Positions 32,192 to 43,318 of a stretch of 64,000 bases of DNA are shown piece after piece. Each line of letters opens with the position of its first letter. Position 1 is the stretch's first letter. Position numbers and translations under genes: made by a program. Below the pieces are notes generated by a model. The model made no database searches and was not told the origin of the DNA. It worked only from the letters and a program-made list of their open reading frames with translations. Source of the DNA: Stappia albiluteola (GTDB lineage: Bacteria; Pseudomonadota; Alphaproteobacteria; Rhizobiales; Stappiaceae); the NCBI RefSeq assembly GCF_014050225.1, contig NZ_JACFXV010000043.1, positions 186,001-250,000 of the forward strand, in the 5' to 3' direction.

Positions 32192-33406
32192 TTACGACAA
32201 GGAAAGCCGCAGAATCGGAACGTTCTCGCCGGGATTTAGAGCCGGTGCATGCGGTGGACGCACGATCAGGACGTCGGCATCGGCAAAGGTCGCCAGCATC
32301 GACGAATCCTGGCGGCTGTAAGGGACGACGACGAGTTCGCCCCTTTCGTCACGGGTGAGCCTTGCCCGCAGGTAATCCTCGCGCTGGTCGTTCTGGCCGA
32401 CCGGGCCGCCCAGCCGGGCGGTTTCGGTATCGCGACGGGGCGCCTGCTGCCCGAGAAGGGCGCCGATGAGCGGCCTCAGGAACAGAAGCGAACAAACGAG
32501 GCTCGAAACCGGATTGCCGGGAAGGCCGAGCACTTTCATGCGGCCTATGCTGCCGGCCATCAACGGCTTGCCGGGGCGCATCGCAATACGCCAGAAGGCA
32601 AGAGACATGCCTTCGCCGCCAAGGGCGTCCTGCACGAGATCGTGGTCGCCTACCGACGCGCCGCCGAGCGTGACGAGAATGTCGGCATCGGATTCGCGGG
32701 CAAGGGCGATCTTTTCGGCAAGCGAAGCATGGGTATCGCGGGCGATGCCAAGGTCGATCGGCTCACCGCCGCAATCGCGGACGAGCGCGGCGACACCGAA
32801 GCTGTTCGAGGCGATGATCTGGTCCGGGCCGGGCTCTTCGCCGGGCAGAACCAGCTCGTCGCCGGTCGCAAGGATCGCCACGCGCGGCCTGCGGATCACG
32901 GAAAGGCTCGCATGGTTCATGGCGGCCGCCAGCGCCACCTCGCGATAGCCAAGCAACCGGCCGGCAGGAATCAACTCGTCGCCCTGCCGAAAGTCGAGGC
33001 CGGCGGGGCGCACGAAGCGGCCCAACGGCTCGGACTGGAGCGCGGTTACCGTGTCGCCGTTTCGGCGCGCGTTTTCCTGGATCAGGATCGTGTCGGCGCC
33101 TTCGGGAACCGGCGCGCCGGTGAAGATCCGGACCGCCTGGCCGGGACCGACCGTTCCGCCGAAGCCATGGCCGGCAGGGGCCTCGCCGATGACCTTCAGG
33201 TCCGCGGGCGTGCCGGCGATATCCGCCGCGCGAACCGCATAGCCGTCCATGGCCGAGGCCGGGAAGGGAGGCTGGGTGCGCCGGGCGGCAAGAGGCAGGG
33301 CCAGGACGCGGCGATTGCCTTCGGCAAGCGGAACGGTTTCGGCCTGAAGCGGCGAAACGCCGTCCAGCAGTCGGCTCAGGGCTTCATCGACGGAGATCAG
33401 CGACAT
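32192..33406 (-). CDS. moeA: molybdopterin molybdenumtransferase
   Basis: Inserts molybdenum into adenylylated molybdopterin, the last step of molybdenum cofactor synthesis. The 404 residues include PFPASAMDGYAVRA at the N-terminus, GAPVPEGADTILIQEN, the MoCF domain ATGDELVLPGEE and VTLGGASVGDHDLVQDAL, and LGLPGNPVSSLVCSLLF. It follows moaC by 13 bp in the leftward operon. Confidence 0.97.
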   Translation of the reverse strand: MSLISVDEALSRLLDGVSPLQAETVPLAEGNRRVLALPLAARRTQPPFPASAMDGYAVRAADIAGTPADLKVIGEAPAGHGFGGTVGPGQAVRIFTGAPVPEGADTILIQENARRNGDTVTALQSEPLGRFVRPAGLDFRQGDELIPAGRLLGYREVALAAAMNHASLSVIRRPRVAILATGDELVLPGEEPGPDQIIASNSFGVAALVRDCGGEPIDLGIARDTHASLAEKIALARESDADILVTLGGASVGDHDLVQDALGGEGMSLAFWRIAMRPGKPLMAGSIGRMKVLGLPGNPVSSLVCSLLFLRPLIGALLGQQAPRRDTETARLGGPVGQNDQREDYLRARLTRDERGELVVVPYSRQDSSMLATFADADVLIVRPPHAPALNPGENVPILRLSLS

Positions 33407-33419
33407 TCAGGCCCCGATG

Positions 33420-33908
33420 CTAGTGTGCCGACCAGTGGCCAGACTTGCCGCCGCGCTTCTCGACAAGGCGGATATCGCCGACCACCATGCCACGGTCGAC
33501 TGCTTTTGCCATGTCGTAGATCGTCAGGCAGGCGACGGAACAGGCCGTCAGCGCTTCCATCTCCACGCCGGTCTGGCCGGTGACCTTGGCGAGCGCCTCG
33601 ACGACAAGGCCGGGCAGCTCCTGATCGGCGGTGATGTCCACCGCGACCTTGGTAAGCGCGAGCGGATGGCAAAGCGGGATCAGTTCGTGCGTCCGCTTCG
33701 CAGCCATGATGCCGGCAATGCGCGCGGTGGCGAGCACATCCCCCTTCCTGGCGTTGCCGGAAAGGATCATTTGCAGTGTCGACGGCAGCATGCGCACGCT
33801 GCCGCGTGCCACCGCAATCCGCTCGGTCACGGCCTTGTCGCCGACATCCACCATGTTGGCGGCGCCGGTTTCGTCGATATGGGTGAGCTTCTTTTCGTCG
33901 TTCGACAT
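33420..33908 (-). CDS. moaC: cyclic pyranopterin monophosphate synthase
   Basis: With MoaA makes the first stable molybdenum cofactor intermediate, cPMP. The 162 residues include [39 protein letters not shown] and [20 protein letters not shown], all family marks, including the conserved HPLAL. The start [12 protein letters not shown] at 33908 is supported; an extension to 33977 has low complexity. It lies 13 bp after trpC. moaA is not in the window. Confidence 0.97.
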   Translation of the reverse strand: MSNDEKKLTHIDETGAANMVDVGDKAVTERIAVARGSVRMLPSTLQMILSGNARKGDVLATARIAGIMAAKRTHELIPLCHPLALTKVAVDITADQELPGLVVEALAKVTGQTGVEMEALTACSVACLTIYDMAKAVDRGMVVGDIRLVEKRGGKSGHWSAH

Positions 33909-33921
33909 GGTGGCGACCCCG

Positions 33922-34731
33922 CTATGCCGCCGGCCTTGCCGGATCGGCCAGCAAGTTGCGGGTCGCGGTCTCGACATCCTGCTGGCGCATCAGGCTCTCG
34001 CCGATCAGGAAGGTACGAATGCCGACCGCCGCCATGCGGGCAAGATCTTCGGGCGTGAAGAGACCGGATTCGCCGACGACGATCCGCTCGGCCGGAATCA
34101 TCGGCGCAAGGCGCTCGCTGGTCGCCAGCGTCGTCTCGAAGGTCTTGAGGTTGCGGTTGTTGATGCCGATCAGCCGGGATTTGAGCTTCAGCGCCCGCTC
34201 CAGTTCGGCCTCGTCATGCACCTCGACCAGCACGTCCATGTCGAGGCCGAAGGCGACATCCTCCAGCAGCGCCGCGGTCGTATCGTCGACGGCGGCCATG
34301 ATGATGAGAATGCAATCCGCGCCCCAGGCGCGTGCCTCGTAGACCTGATAGGGCTCGAACAGGAAATCCTTGCGCAGGGCAGGGAGGCGAACCGCGTCGC
34401 GCGCCTGCGTCAGGAAATCCGGGCTGCCCTGAAACGAGGGTGTATCGGTGAGCACCGACAGGCAGGCGGCGCCACCGGCCTCATAGGCGCGGGCAAGCGC
34501 GGGCGGATCGAAATCGGCGCGGATCAGGCCCTTGGAGGGGCTCGCTTTCTTGATTTCCGCGATCAGGGCATAGTCCCCGGCCACATGCCGCGCCTCAAGC
34601 GCCTTGAGGAAGCCGCGCGTCGGCGCTGCGTCTTCCGCGCGCCCGCGCAAGGTTTCCTCCGGGATGGCACGCCGGGCCGCGGCGATCTCTTCGCGCTTGT
34701 AGGCTTCGATCTTCTTCAGGATATCGGCCAT
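33922..34731 (-). CDS. trpC: indole-3-glycerol phosphate synthase
   Basis: Ring-closing step of tryptophan synthesis. The 269-residue TIM barrel carries [13 protein letters not shown] (catalytic Lys), [37 protein letters not shown] and [15 protein letters not shown]. It is monofunctional, with no fused TrpF. It starts 5 bp after trpD and precedes moaC. Confidence 0.98.
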   Translation of the reverse strand: MADILKKIEAYKREEIAAARRAIPEETLRGRAEDAAPTRGFLKALEARHVAGDYALIAEIKKASPSKGLIRADFDPPALARAYEAGGAACLSVLTDTPSFQGSPDFLTQARDAVRLPALRKDFLFEPYQVYEARAWGADCILIIMAAVDDTTAALLEDVAFGLDMDVLVEVHDEAELERALKLKSRLIGINNRNLKTFETTLATSERLAPMIPAERIVVGESGLFTPEDLARMAAVGIRTFLIGESLMRQQDVETATRNLLADPARPAA

Positions 34732-34736
34732 CGATC

Positions 34737-35750
34737 CTATCCGTTCGATATCGCGACGAGCTTTTCCAGTCGCGCCCTGGCCGCACCGCTATCGATGGAC
34801 TGGCGCGCAAGCTCGATACCTTCGCCGAGGTCTTTCGCCTTGCCGGCAACGACAAGGGTGGCGCCCGCATTCATCAGCACCGCATCGCGATAGGCGGAAG
34901 GCTTGCCTTCGAGGACGCCGAGCAGGGCAACGGCATTTTCCGGACCTTCGCCGCCGCGCAGCGCTTCCGCCGTGGAGCGGGGCAGCCCGTGATCTTCCGG
35001 CGACACCTCGAATTCGGTGATTTCGCCATCCTTCAGCGCCGCAACCATCGTCGGGCCGATAGGGCTGATCTCGTCAAGGCCGCCGGCGCCATGCACCACC
35101 CAGGCGGCCGTCGCGCCGAGATCGCGCAGCACTTCCGCCACCGGGCGCACCCATTGCGGCGCGAAAACGCCGACCATCTGCATCCTGACGCCGGCGGGGT
35201 TGGTCAGCGGCCCGAGCAGATTGAACACCGTACGCGTTCCAAGTTCCGTGCGGGCTGGACCGACATGCTTCATTGCCGAATGATGATTGGGCGCGAACAT
35301 GAAGCCGAGGCCGGCACCGCGAATGCATTCGGAGATCTTTTCCGGCGCGAGATTGATGTTGACGCCAAGGGCCGTCAGCACGTCGGCGGCGCCTGAACGC
35401 GAGGAGAGCGAGCGATTGCCGTGCTTGGCGACCGGCACGCCGCAGCCGGCGACGACGAAAGCCGAGCAGGTGGAGATATTGTAGGAGCCGGAGCTGTCGC
35501 CACCCGTTCCCACGACATCCACGGCATCGGCGGGCGCTGACACCGGCAGCGCCTTGGCGCGCATCGTGGCGGCGGCGGCGGAAATTTCCTCGACGGTTTC
35601 GCCGCGAACGCGAAGGGCCATCAGGAAACCGCCGATCTGCGCCGGCGTGGCCTCGCCCGACATGATGATCTCGAAGGCTTCCCGTGCCTCCTCGCGTGTC
35701 AGGGCTGCACCGCCCGCGACATGCCCGATCAGCGCCTTGAGGTTGCTCAC
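34737..35750 (-). CDS. trpD: anthranilate phosphoribosyltransferase
   Basis: Transfers phosphoribose from PRPP to anthranilate. From the GTG at 35750 it has 337 residues, the family length, preceded by a good CGGAGGAG ribosome site. PRPP binding is shown by [17 protein letters not shown] and [18 protein letters not shown]; the anthranilate side by [14 protein letters not shown]. An open frame reaching 36029 overlaps ppiD and was rejected. No trpG is adjacent, as expected where trpE and trpG are fused elsewhere. Confidence 0.97.
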   Translation of the reverse strand: MSNLKALIGHVAGGAALTREEAREAFEIIMSGEATPAQIGGFLMALRVRGETVEEISAAAATMRAKALPVSAPADAVDVVGTGGDSSGSYNISTCSAFVVAGCGVPVAKHGNRSLSSRSGAADVLTALGVNINLAPEKISECIRGAGLGFMFAPNHHSAMKHVGPARTELGTRTVFNLLGPLTNPAGVRMQMVGVFAPQWVRPVAEVLRDLGATAAWVVHGAGGLDEISPIGPTMVAALKDGEITEFEVSPEDHGLPRSTAEALRGGEGPENAVALLGVLEGKPSAYRDAVLMNAGATLVVAGKAKDLGEGIELARQSIDSGAARARLEKLVAISNG

Positions 35751-35796
35751 CGGCAAACTCCTCCGTGGTGACTTGCCTTTATTTATGCCCGAACGA

Positions 35797-37689
35797 TCAG
35801 CCGCCGCTGCCAAGGCCGATGACCTGGGAGACGGCTGCCTGATTGACGCTGACGCCGGCCTTGTCTTCGATGTCGCCGACATACTGGCCGATGATCGAAT
35901 CCTGCAGGCCCTGCGACAGGCGATCGCGCAACTGGGTCGTCTCCGCCGCTTCGGCGAAGAAGGCGGGGGTCGAAATCGTATCGACGACGACCAGCAGGCG
36001 GTGGCCGTCCTTGCCGGCAACATCGGCACTCGTGCCTGCGGGGCCGCTGAAGGCAGCCGAAACCGCCTCCGTGGTGAGATCGCCGGGAGCCTGGCCGCGC
36101 GTGAAGGCTTCGGAGGTCTTCACCTCAAGACCAAGCTCGGAGGCGATCGCGTCCAGTGTCTTGCCGCCGTCGAGGTCCTGTTTCGCCTTGGCCGAGATCT
36201 CGGCAAGCTTCATGGCGCGCTCTTCCTCGCGCCATCTGGCGAGCACCTGATCGCGGACTTCCGACAGCTCGCGGTCGCGCTCCGGCGTGACTTCCGAAAC
36301 GTCGAACCAGATGAAGCCGCGGCGGCCGAGCTGAAGCGGATCGTTCTCGACGCCGATATCGCTTTCGAAGACCTCGCTCAGAAGATCCCGGGTCTCGGGG
36401 AGTGTGACGGGCTTGCCGTCTGTGCCCGCGCCGTTGCGGTCGAAGGGGCCGATCGGCTTGACCGAGAGGTCGAAGCGGGAAGCAACTTCCTCAAGCGTCG
36501 CGCCGCCGGCGCGCGCGTCTTCCACCTCGTCATGCAGGTCGAGCACCTCGCGTTCGGCGTCGCGCAGGGCGAGTTCGGCGCGAAGTTCGCCCTCGACCTC
36601 CTCGAATGCCCTGGTATGGGCCGGCGAAACGGCGGTCACCTTGAGGATCACCGGCGAAAAACGGCCGTCCACGACGCCGGAGGTTTCTCCCTCCGCCAGC
36701 GAGAATGCGGATTCGGCAATCGTCGGGTCGAGCAGGTCGGCCCTTGTCAGCGTGCCGAGATCGACATCCTTTTCGGCGAGCGAGCGCTCGGCCAGAACGT
36801 CCTCGAAGCTCTTGCCGCCGGCCATCGCGGCGGCGGCGGCATTCGCCTCCTCGGCGCTCGGGAAGGATATCTGGAGGATGCGCCGGCGCTCGGGCTCGCC
36901 GAAACGGTTGCCCGCCCGGTCATAGGCATCCCGCACGGCTTCCGCGCTGACGGCCTCGGGCCTGGAGATCGCCTCGGGCGTGACTTCAAGCACCTTGATG
37001 GAGCGATATTCCGGCGCCTTGAATTCCGACCTGTGCTCGTCGAACCAGGCGGCGAGGGCGGCATCGTCCGGGTCGGCGATTTCGCCGGCAAGCTCGCCGG
37101 CGAGGTCGAGATAGCGAACGGTGCGCGCTTCCTGTCCGTGCAGGTTCAGCGCCTCGACCATGGCGACGGGCGCGGGCATGGCGCCTGCAAGCGCCTCGGC
37201 AAGCTGCTGGCGCTTGGCAAGCTCGCGGCGCTGGTCGACGAACTCGTCCTCGCTAACCTGATTGGCGGCAAGAAGCTGGGCAAGGCGGCTGCGATCGAAC
37301 CCCCCGCCCGGGCCCTGGAACGACGGATCGCGCTGGATGACGTTGCGCAGTTCCTCGTCCGAAAGGCCGATGTTCATGTTGTCGGCCGCCTCGTTGAGCG
37401 CGGCTTCCGCGATGAGCTGGCCGAGCACCTGGCCCGGAATGCCGAGGGCCGCGCCTTCGGTGGTGGACAGCGGCCGGCCGAGCTGGCGGCCAAGCGCGTC
37501 GAGGCGGCGGCGATAGGCGTTGTCGAAGTCGATCAGGGAGATGTTCTGGCCGCCGACTTCGGCGACGTTGCTGGAACTTCCGTTCAACACAGAGCCGGAG
37601 ATACCCCACACGGCAAAGCTGAGGACAAGAAGGATCATCAGAAGCTTGGCAAGCCAAGATTTCGCGCCGCTGCGCAGTTTGTCGAGCAT
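35797..37689 (-). CDS. ppiD: PpiD/SurA-type peptidyl-prolyl isomerase, membrane-anchored
   Basis: Periplasmic folding helper anchored in the inner membrane. From the ATG at 37689 the 630-residue protein has one N-terminal membrane span (about 12-32, [20 protein letters not shown]), a SurA-type N-terminal chaperone domain ([20 protein letters not shown]), and a parvulin-like rotamase domain in the middle ([20 protein letters not shown]). A long C-terminal chaperone part follows. It heads the leftward operon before trpD, which is conserved in rhizobia, and is divergent from tpiA. Confidence 0.93.
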   Translation of the reverse strand: MLDKLRSGAKSWLAKLLMILLVLSFAVWGISGSVLNGSSSNVAEVGGQNISLIDFDNAYRRRLDALGRQLGRPLSTTEGAALGIPGQVLGQLIAEAALNEAADNMNIGLSDEELRNVIQRDPSFQGPGGGFDRSRLAQLLAANQVSEDEFVDQRRELAKRQQLAEALAGAMPAPVAMVEALNLHGQEARTVRYLDLAGELAGEIADPDDAALAAWFDEHRSEFKAPEYRSIKVLEVTPEAISRPEAVSAEAVRDAYDRAGNRFGEPERRRILQISFPSAEEANAAAAAMAGGKSFEDVLAERSLAEKDVDLGTLTRADLLDPTIAESAFSLAEGETSGVVDGRFSPVILKVTAVSPAHTRAFEEVEGELRAELALRDAEREVLDLHDEVEDARAGGATLEEVASRFDLSVKPIGPFDRNGAGTDGKPVTLPETRDLLSEVFESDIGVENDPLQLGRRGFIWFDVSEVTPERDRELSEVRDQVLARWREEERAMKLAEISAKAKQDLDGGKTLDAIASELGLEVKTSEAFTRGQAPGDLTTEAVSAAFSGPAGTSADVAGKDGHRLLVVVDTISTPAFFAEAAETTQLRDRLSQGLQDSIIGQYVGDIEDKAGVSVNQAAVSQVIGLGSGG

Positions 37690-37912
37690 TTCCGCTTTCC
37701 TGGTCTCAGTATGCCGTCGGTCTGTGTCTGTTTCTTGGCCCCTGACATGCGGTCGGCAAGGGCGTGGAGCGGGCGGATAATAGAGAGGGCGGGTAGCCGG
37801 GGCAAGGCATGGGCGGGCGCAATTCCCCATGAGCGCCAAGCCTATTTGATCCGCCGGTCAATTCTGCTAGCTGGTGGGCTGAAATAAAACGACATGCGAG
37901 GAGCCCCTGCCG

Positions 37913-38671
37913 ATGCCGACCGCGATCAAGCCGCTTGTGGCGGGAAACTGGAAGATGAACGGGCTGGCGGCGAGCCTCGCCGAGATCGATGCGCTGGGGG
38001 CGGGCCTGGATGACGGAATGCGCGACGCGGCGGACGTGATGATCTGCCCGCCGGCGACGCTGGTGGCGGCCGCCGCGGCAAAGGCGTCCGGCTACAGGGT
38101 CGCGATCGGCGGCCAGGATTGCCACACGGCCGAGAAGGGCGCCCATACAGGCGACATTTCCGCCGAAATGCTGGCCGACGCGGGAGCGACGGCGGTGATC
38201 GTCGGCCATTCCGAGCGGCGCGCCGACCATGGCGAGAGCGACGACGTCGTGCGGCGGAAGGCGGAAGCCGCATGGCGGGCGGGGCTTGTCGCCATCATCT
38301 GCGTCGGCGAGACGGAAGCAGAGCGCAAGGCCGGCTCCACCCTCGACGTCGTCGGCCGGCAGCTTGCCGGCTCGGTGCCGGAGGGAGCGCGCGCCGGGAA
38401 TACCGTGATCGCTTACGAGCCGGTCTGGGCGATCGGCACGGGGCTCACGCCGACGGCCGGCGATGTGGCGGAGGTCCACGCGTTCATGCGCGCGCGCCTG
38501 GCCGAGCGATTTGCCGGCGAAGGTGCGGCGATGCGTCTTCTCTATGGCGGGTCGGTGAAGCCGTCCAACGCGGCGGAACTGATCGCTGTTGAAGAAGTGA
38601 ACGGCGCCCTTGTGGGCGGGGCCAGCCTGAAGGCCGCCGATTTCCTCGGTATTCTGGCCGCTTACCGTTGA
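37913..38671 (+). CDS. tpiA: triosephosphate isomerase
   Basis: Interconverts dihydroxyacetone phosphate and glyceraldehyde 3-phosphate. The 252 residues show Lys14 in GNWKMNG, catalytic His99 in IVGHSERR, and Glu168 in [11 protein letters not shown], plus the phosphate loop [14 protein letters not shown]. The ATG at 37913 follows a GAGGAG site. It is divergent from ppiD over a 223-bp region and precedes secG. Confidence 0.98.
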   Translation: MPTAIKPLVAGNWKMNGLAASLAEIDALGAGLDDGMRDAADVMICPPATLVAAAAAKASGYRVAIGGQDCHTAEKGAHTGDISAEMLADAGATAVIVGHSERRADHGESDDVVRRKAEAAWRAGLVAIICVGETEAERKAGSTLDVVGRQLAGSVPEGARAGNTVIAYEPVWAIGTGLTPTAGDVAEVHAFMRARLAERFAGEGAAMRLLYGGSVKPSNAAELIAVEEVNGALVGGASLKAADFLGILAAYR

Positions 38672-38768
38672 AGCTTCACGGACCGCCCCACATTTATCCT
38701 TTCGGGGTGGAAAGGCCGGGCGCATTCGTGTAGAAGGCCCGCAATCTCAAGCACAAGACTGGCGACCG

Positions 38769-39146
38769 ATGGAAACCGTCATCATCGTAATTCACTTGAT
38801 GGTCGTGCTGGCGCTCGTGCTCGTCGTACTCCTGCAGCGTTCCGAAGGCGGCGCTCTGGGAATCGGCGGGGGCTCGGGCGGCTTCATGTCCAGCCGCGGC
38901 AGCGCGAACGTCCTGACCCGGGCAACCGCAGTCCTTGCCCTCGCTTTCTTCGCAACGTCGCTGGTTCTGGCGATTCTGGCGCGTACGGACGAGCGTCCCG
39001 GTTCGATCCTCGATGGCGGAACGCCGTCGCAGACGCTGCCTGCCAACGGTGCAGAAGGCGGTCAGGGCATCCTCGATACCCTCAAGGGTCAAAGCGAGCC
39101 TCAGGCTCCCGTCCAGGGCGGCCCGCAGGTTCCGGCCGCGCAGTAA
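38769..39146 (+). CDS. secG: preprotein translocase subunit SecG
   Basis: Small accessory subunit of the SecYEG channel. The 125 residues have two membrane spans (METVIIVIHLMVVLALVLVV region and AVLALAFFATSLVLAILA) around the conserved LLQRSEGGALGIGGGSGGFM. The C-terminal tail rich in Gly, Gln and Pro (QAPVQGGPQVPAAQ) is usual in alphaproteobacteria. It lies in the tpiA-secG-pyrG order. Confidence 0.96.
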   Translation: METVIIVIHLMVVLALVLVVLLQRSEGGALGIGGGSGGFMSSRGSANVLTRATAVLALAFFATSLVLAILARTDERPGSILDGGTPSQTLPANGAEGGQGILDTLKGQSEPQAPVQGGPQVPAAQ

Positions 39147-39160
39147 GACCGGCTTCCCGC

Positions 39161-39175
39161 GCCCGGTTTTCGGGC
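39161..39175 (+). repeat. small hairpin after secG
   Basis: GCCCG (39161-39165) and CGGGC (39171-39175) around GTTTT, 14 bp after the secG stop. It is weak, with no T-run after it, and may be part of the secG-pyrG spacer structure. Confidence 0.3.
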
Positions 39176-39187
39176 ACTCCTTCGCTC

Positions 39188-40914
<1,727 letters not shown>

Positions 40915-40933
40915 GCCGGCTTGGGGAACGGCA

Positions 40934-41809
40934 ATGGCGCGCGGTATCGATCATATCGTCTGGGCTGTGCGGGACATTGCCGCTACGGGAGATTTCCTGG
41001 AGCGGGCGGGCTTCACGCTGACGCCGCTCGCGCGCCATCCCTGGGGGACCGTCAATCGCCTCGTCCAGTTCGACGGCGCGTTTCTCGAGGTACTGTCGAT
41101 CGGCGATATCGGCGGCATCGTCGAGCCGAAGCCGGGCGTGTTTTCCTTCGGCGCCTTCAACCGCGACTTCCTCGCGAAGCGCGAGGGCGCGTCGATGCTG
41201 GTGCTGGAAAGCCGCGACCCGCAACTGGACGGGGAGGCCTTCGAAAAGGCAAGGCTGGCCACCTACGAGCCGTTTTCCTTCGAGCGAATCGCAACCGGTC
41301 CGGATGGCAGCGAGCGGAAGGTTGCCTTCGACCTGACCTTCACGCGCGACGCCGCGGCGCCGTCGATCGGCTATTTCACCTGCTTCCATCGGTTCCCGGA
41401 GAATTTCTGGAAGCCCGAATTCCAGCAGCACGAGAACGGTGCCATCGGGATCGATGCCGCCGTGTTCGTGATGAACGAACCGGCGGATCATCACATTTTC
41501 TTTTCGGCCTTTTCGGGCATTCGCGAGATGCGGGCGACGACATTCGGTCTGTCGATCAGGACGCCGCGCGGCGCCATAGAGATCCTGACGCCCGCCGGAT
41601 ATCGCTCCCTTTATGGCCACGATGCTGCGGTGGGAGCAGACGAGGTGCCGCTGCTTGCCGCCGCGCGCCTTCGCGTCAAGGATCTCGGCAAGACGACGGA
41701 TTTTCTGACCCGGGCCGGCATCTCCTTCCACGAGGCGCTGGAAGGGATTGTCGTTCCGGCCAAGGATTGCTTCGGTTTTTCGCTGGCCTTCTCGCAGGGG
41801 CGCGATTGA
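40934..41809 (+). CDS. VOC-family (glyoxalase-like) protein
   Basis: A 291-residue cytosolic protein with a glyoxalase-like fold. The N-terminus ARGIDHIVWAVRDIAATGDF carries a typical VOC metal-ligand His, followed by LERAGFTLTPLARHPWGTVN. A second module (ADHHIFFSAFSG, then DFLTRAGISFHEALEGI) suggests paired VOC domains. Substrate unknown; it may be a dioxygenase, lyase or detoxification enzyme. It begins 19 bp after pyrG with a GGGGAA ribosome site and is probably co-transcribed, ending at the terminator at 41903. Confidence 0.85.
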   Translation: MARGIDHIVWAVRDIAATGDFLERAGFTLTPLARHPWGTVNRLVQFDGAFLEVLSIGDIGGIVEPKPGVFSFGAFNRDFLAKREGASMLVLESRDPQLDGEAFEKARLATYEPFSFERIATGPDGSERKVAFDLTFTRDAAAPSIGYFTCFHRFPENFWKPEFQQHENGAIGIDAAVFVMNEPADHHIFFSAFSGIREMRATTFGLSIRTPRGAIEILTPAGYRSLYGHDAAVGADEVPLLAAARLRVKDLGKTTDFLTRAGISFHEALEGIVVPAKDCFGFSLAFSQGRD

Positions 41810-41902
41810 ACCCTGCTGCACGTTAGTGGTGTGCCACGGAAAATGCCGCTTGCCACTGAAGCGCTTGCAAATGTTCTCTAAATAGCCGTCGTACGCCTCC
41901 GG

Positions 41903-41943
41903 TGCCGCAAATGTCGCAGGACCATCCATTTGCGGCAATTTTT
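41903..41943 (+). terminator. rho-independent terminator after the VOC gene
   Basis: An 11-bp perfect stem, TGCCGCAAATG (41903-41913) and CATTTGCGGCA (41927-41937), followed by ATTTTT. The loop is 13 nt. Confidence 0.88.
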
Positions 41944-41966
41944 GATTTGCCTCCTGTTTTTCTTGC

Positions 41967-41985
41967 GTAATCTTACCTAAAGTAA
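41967..41985. promoter_or_regulatory. possible operator of the RND pump
   Basis: GTAATCTTAC (41967-41976) is an inverted repeat, and TTAC (41973-41976) with GTAA (41982-41985) forms a second overlapping one. Such overlapping short palindromes suit a TetR- or MarR-like regulator, but no regulator gene is adjacent. Confidence 0.3.
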
Positions 41986-42154
41986 TTTCGAATTGCCGTC
42001 AGGCGGAGAGGTCGCCGGCGGGTTGGGAGGTCTTCAAGCGCGAGCGGTCCAGCACTCGCGGAAGAAATGCCAGCGCGACCGGACGCCTCATCAGTCTGCA
42101 CGTAGCAGTTTCAAAAGATGCGAGCGGCAAGCCGCGGCTCTGGCGGAGGCAGGC

Positions 42155-43312
42155 ATGTTTTCCATAAAAGTTCTGTTTGGGGCGAAGCGGGCCGGAAGCT
42201 TCGTTTGCCTCACCGCGCTGGCGCTCGCGGCATGCGATAGCCAGGAGAATACGGCGGCACAGGCGCCGGCACCTTCGGTGATGGTTTCCGCGGCGCGGAC
42301 CGAAGATGTGCGCCGCTCGGCGGATTTCGTCGGCCAGGTGCAGGCAGTCGACGACATTCAGCTTGTTGCCCGGGTCTCCGGCTTCCTTGAATCGAAGAAT
42401 GTCGAGGACGGCGCCAAGGTGGACAAGGATACGCTGCTTTTCACCATCGAGAAGGCGCCCTACCAGGCCGAACTCCTTTCCGCCAAGGCGGACCAGGCCA
42501 AGGCCGAGGCCGACGACGCACTGAAGATCGCCGATCTCGAACGAGACAAGGACCTCTACGAAAAAGGGCATGTCTCCAAGGCCAAATACGAGGCGACCCT
42601 GGCGTCCAAGGAGCAGGCCGATGCCGTCGTCGAGGCGTCGAAGGCGGCCGTTACGCAGGCGGAGCTCAACCTCAGCTACACGGATATCAAGGCACCGTTT
42701 CCCGGCCAGATAGGCAAGACCAATTTCAGCGTCGGCGACGTGGTGGGCCCGTCCAGCGGTTCGCTTGCCCGTCTCGTGCGCCTGTCGCCGATCTATGTGT
42801 CGTTTTCGCTGAGCGAACAGGACTACCTCACGGCGGTGAAAGGTGGCGCATTGTCGCCGGAGGAAATCCGGAGCACGAAACAACGCCCGAATGTCGGCCT
42901 CGTTCTGCCCAACGGCGTGAAGCTGGAAGAAACCGGAGAGATCGTCTTCATCGACAATGCGGTCGATCCGAAGACCGGCACGATTTCGCTTCGCGCCCGA
43001 TTCGAGAACGAAAGGAGCGTGCTGGTGCCGGGGACTTTCGTGACCGTGGTGCTGGAAGCCACTGAGGCTCAGCAGGAGCTGGTGATTCCGCAGGCGGCCG
43101 TGCAGCGCGACCAGCGCGGAGCCTTCGTGCTGGCGGTGAACGACCAGGAAATGGTCGAGCAGCGATATGTCGAGCTCGGCGACCAGTATCAGACGGACTA
43201 CGTGGTGCAGGAGGGCCTGCAACCGGGCGAAAGAGTGATCGTGCAGGGCCTGCAGAAGGTCCGGCCGGGTGTGCCCGTCAACGCGGTCGTTGCCGGCAAG
43301 CCGGTGGAGTGA
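42155..43312 (+). CDS. RND efflux periplasmic adaptor lipoprotein
   Basis: Membrane fusion protein that links the RND pump to an outer-membrane channel. From the ATG at 42155 it has 385 residues with a lipoprotein signal ending LALAAC (Cys24 expected lipidated). It has the biotinyl-lipoyl-like halves VARVSGFLESKNVEDGAKV and INLSYTDIKAPFPGQIGK-type motif, a helical hairpin between, and the barrel domain to VQGLQKVRPGVPVNAVV. It is the AcrA/MexA type, followed by the pump 6 bp later. No tolC-like channel gene follows, so a channel encoded elsewhere is expected. Confidence 0.92.
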   Translation: MFSIKVLFGAKRAGSFVCLTALALAACDSQENTAAQAPAPSVMVSAARTEDVRRSADFVGQVQAVDDIQLVARVSGFLESKNVEDGAKVDKDTLLFTIEKAPYQAELLSAKADQAKAEADDALKIADLERDKDLYEKGHVSKAKYEATLASKEQADAVVEASKAAVTQAELNLSYTDIKAPFPGQIGKTNFSVGDVVGPSSGSLARLVRLSPIYVSFSLSEQDYLTAVKGGALSPEEIRSTKQRPNVGLVLPNGVKLEETGEIVFIDNAVDPKTGTISLRARFENERSVLVPGTFVTVVLEATEAQQELVIPQAAVQRDQRGAFVLAVNDQEMVEQRYVELGDQYQTDYVVQEGLQPGERVIVQGLQKVRPGVPVNAVVAGKPVE

Positions 43313-43318
43313 CCGGCC

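Larger units (their letters stand above)
41810..42154. other. 345-bp intergenic region before the efflux pump
   Basis: Contains the terminator at 41903-41943 for the pyrG-VOC unit and then an A+T-richer stretch with an operator-like element at 41967-41985, probably the promoter region of the efflux operon. An open frame from 41993 into the adaptor gene lacks signal-peptide character and was not used. Confidence 0.5.

Noticed and set aside
32181-32195. CtrA-like site TTAA-N7-TTAC
   Set aside because: One mismatch to the consensus and located at the moeA stop codon; no gene starts there in a suitable position.
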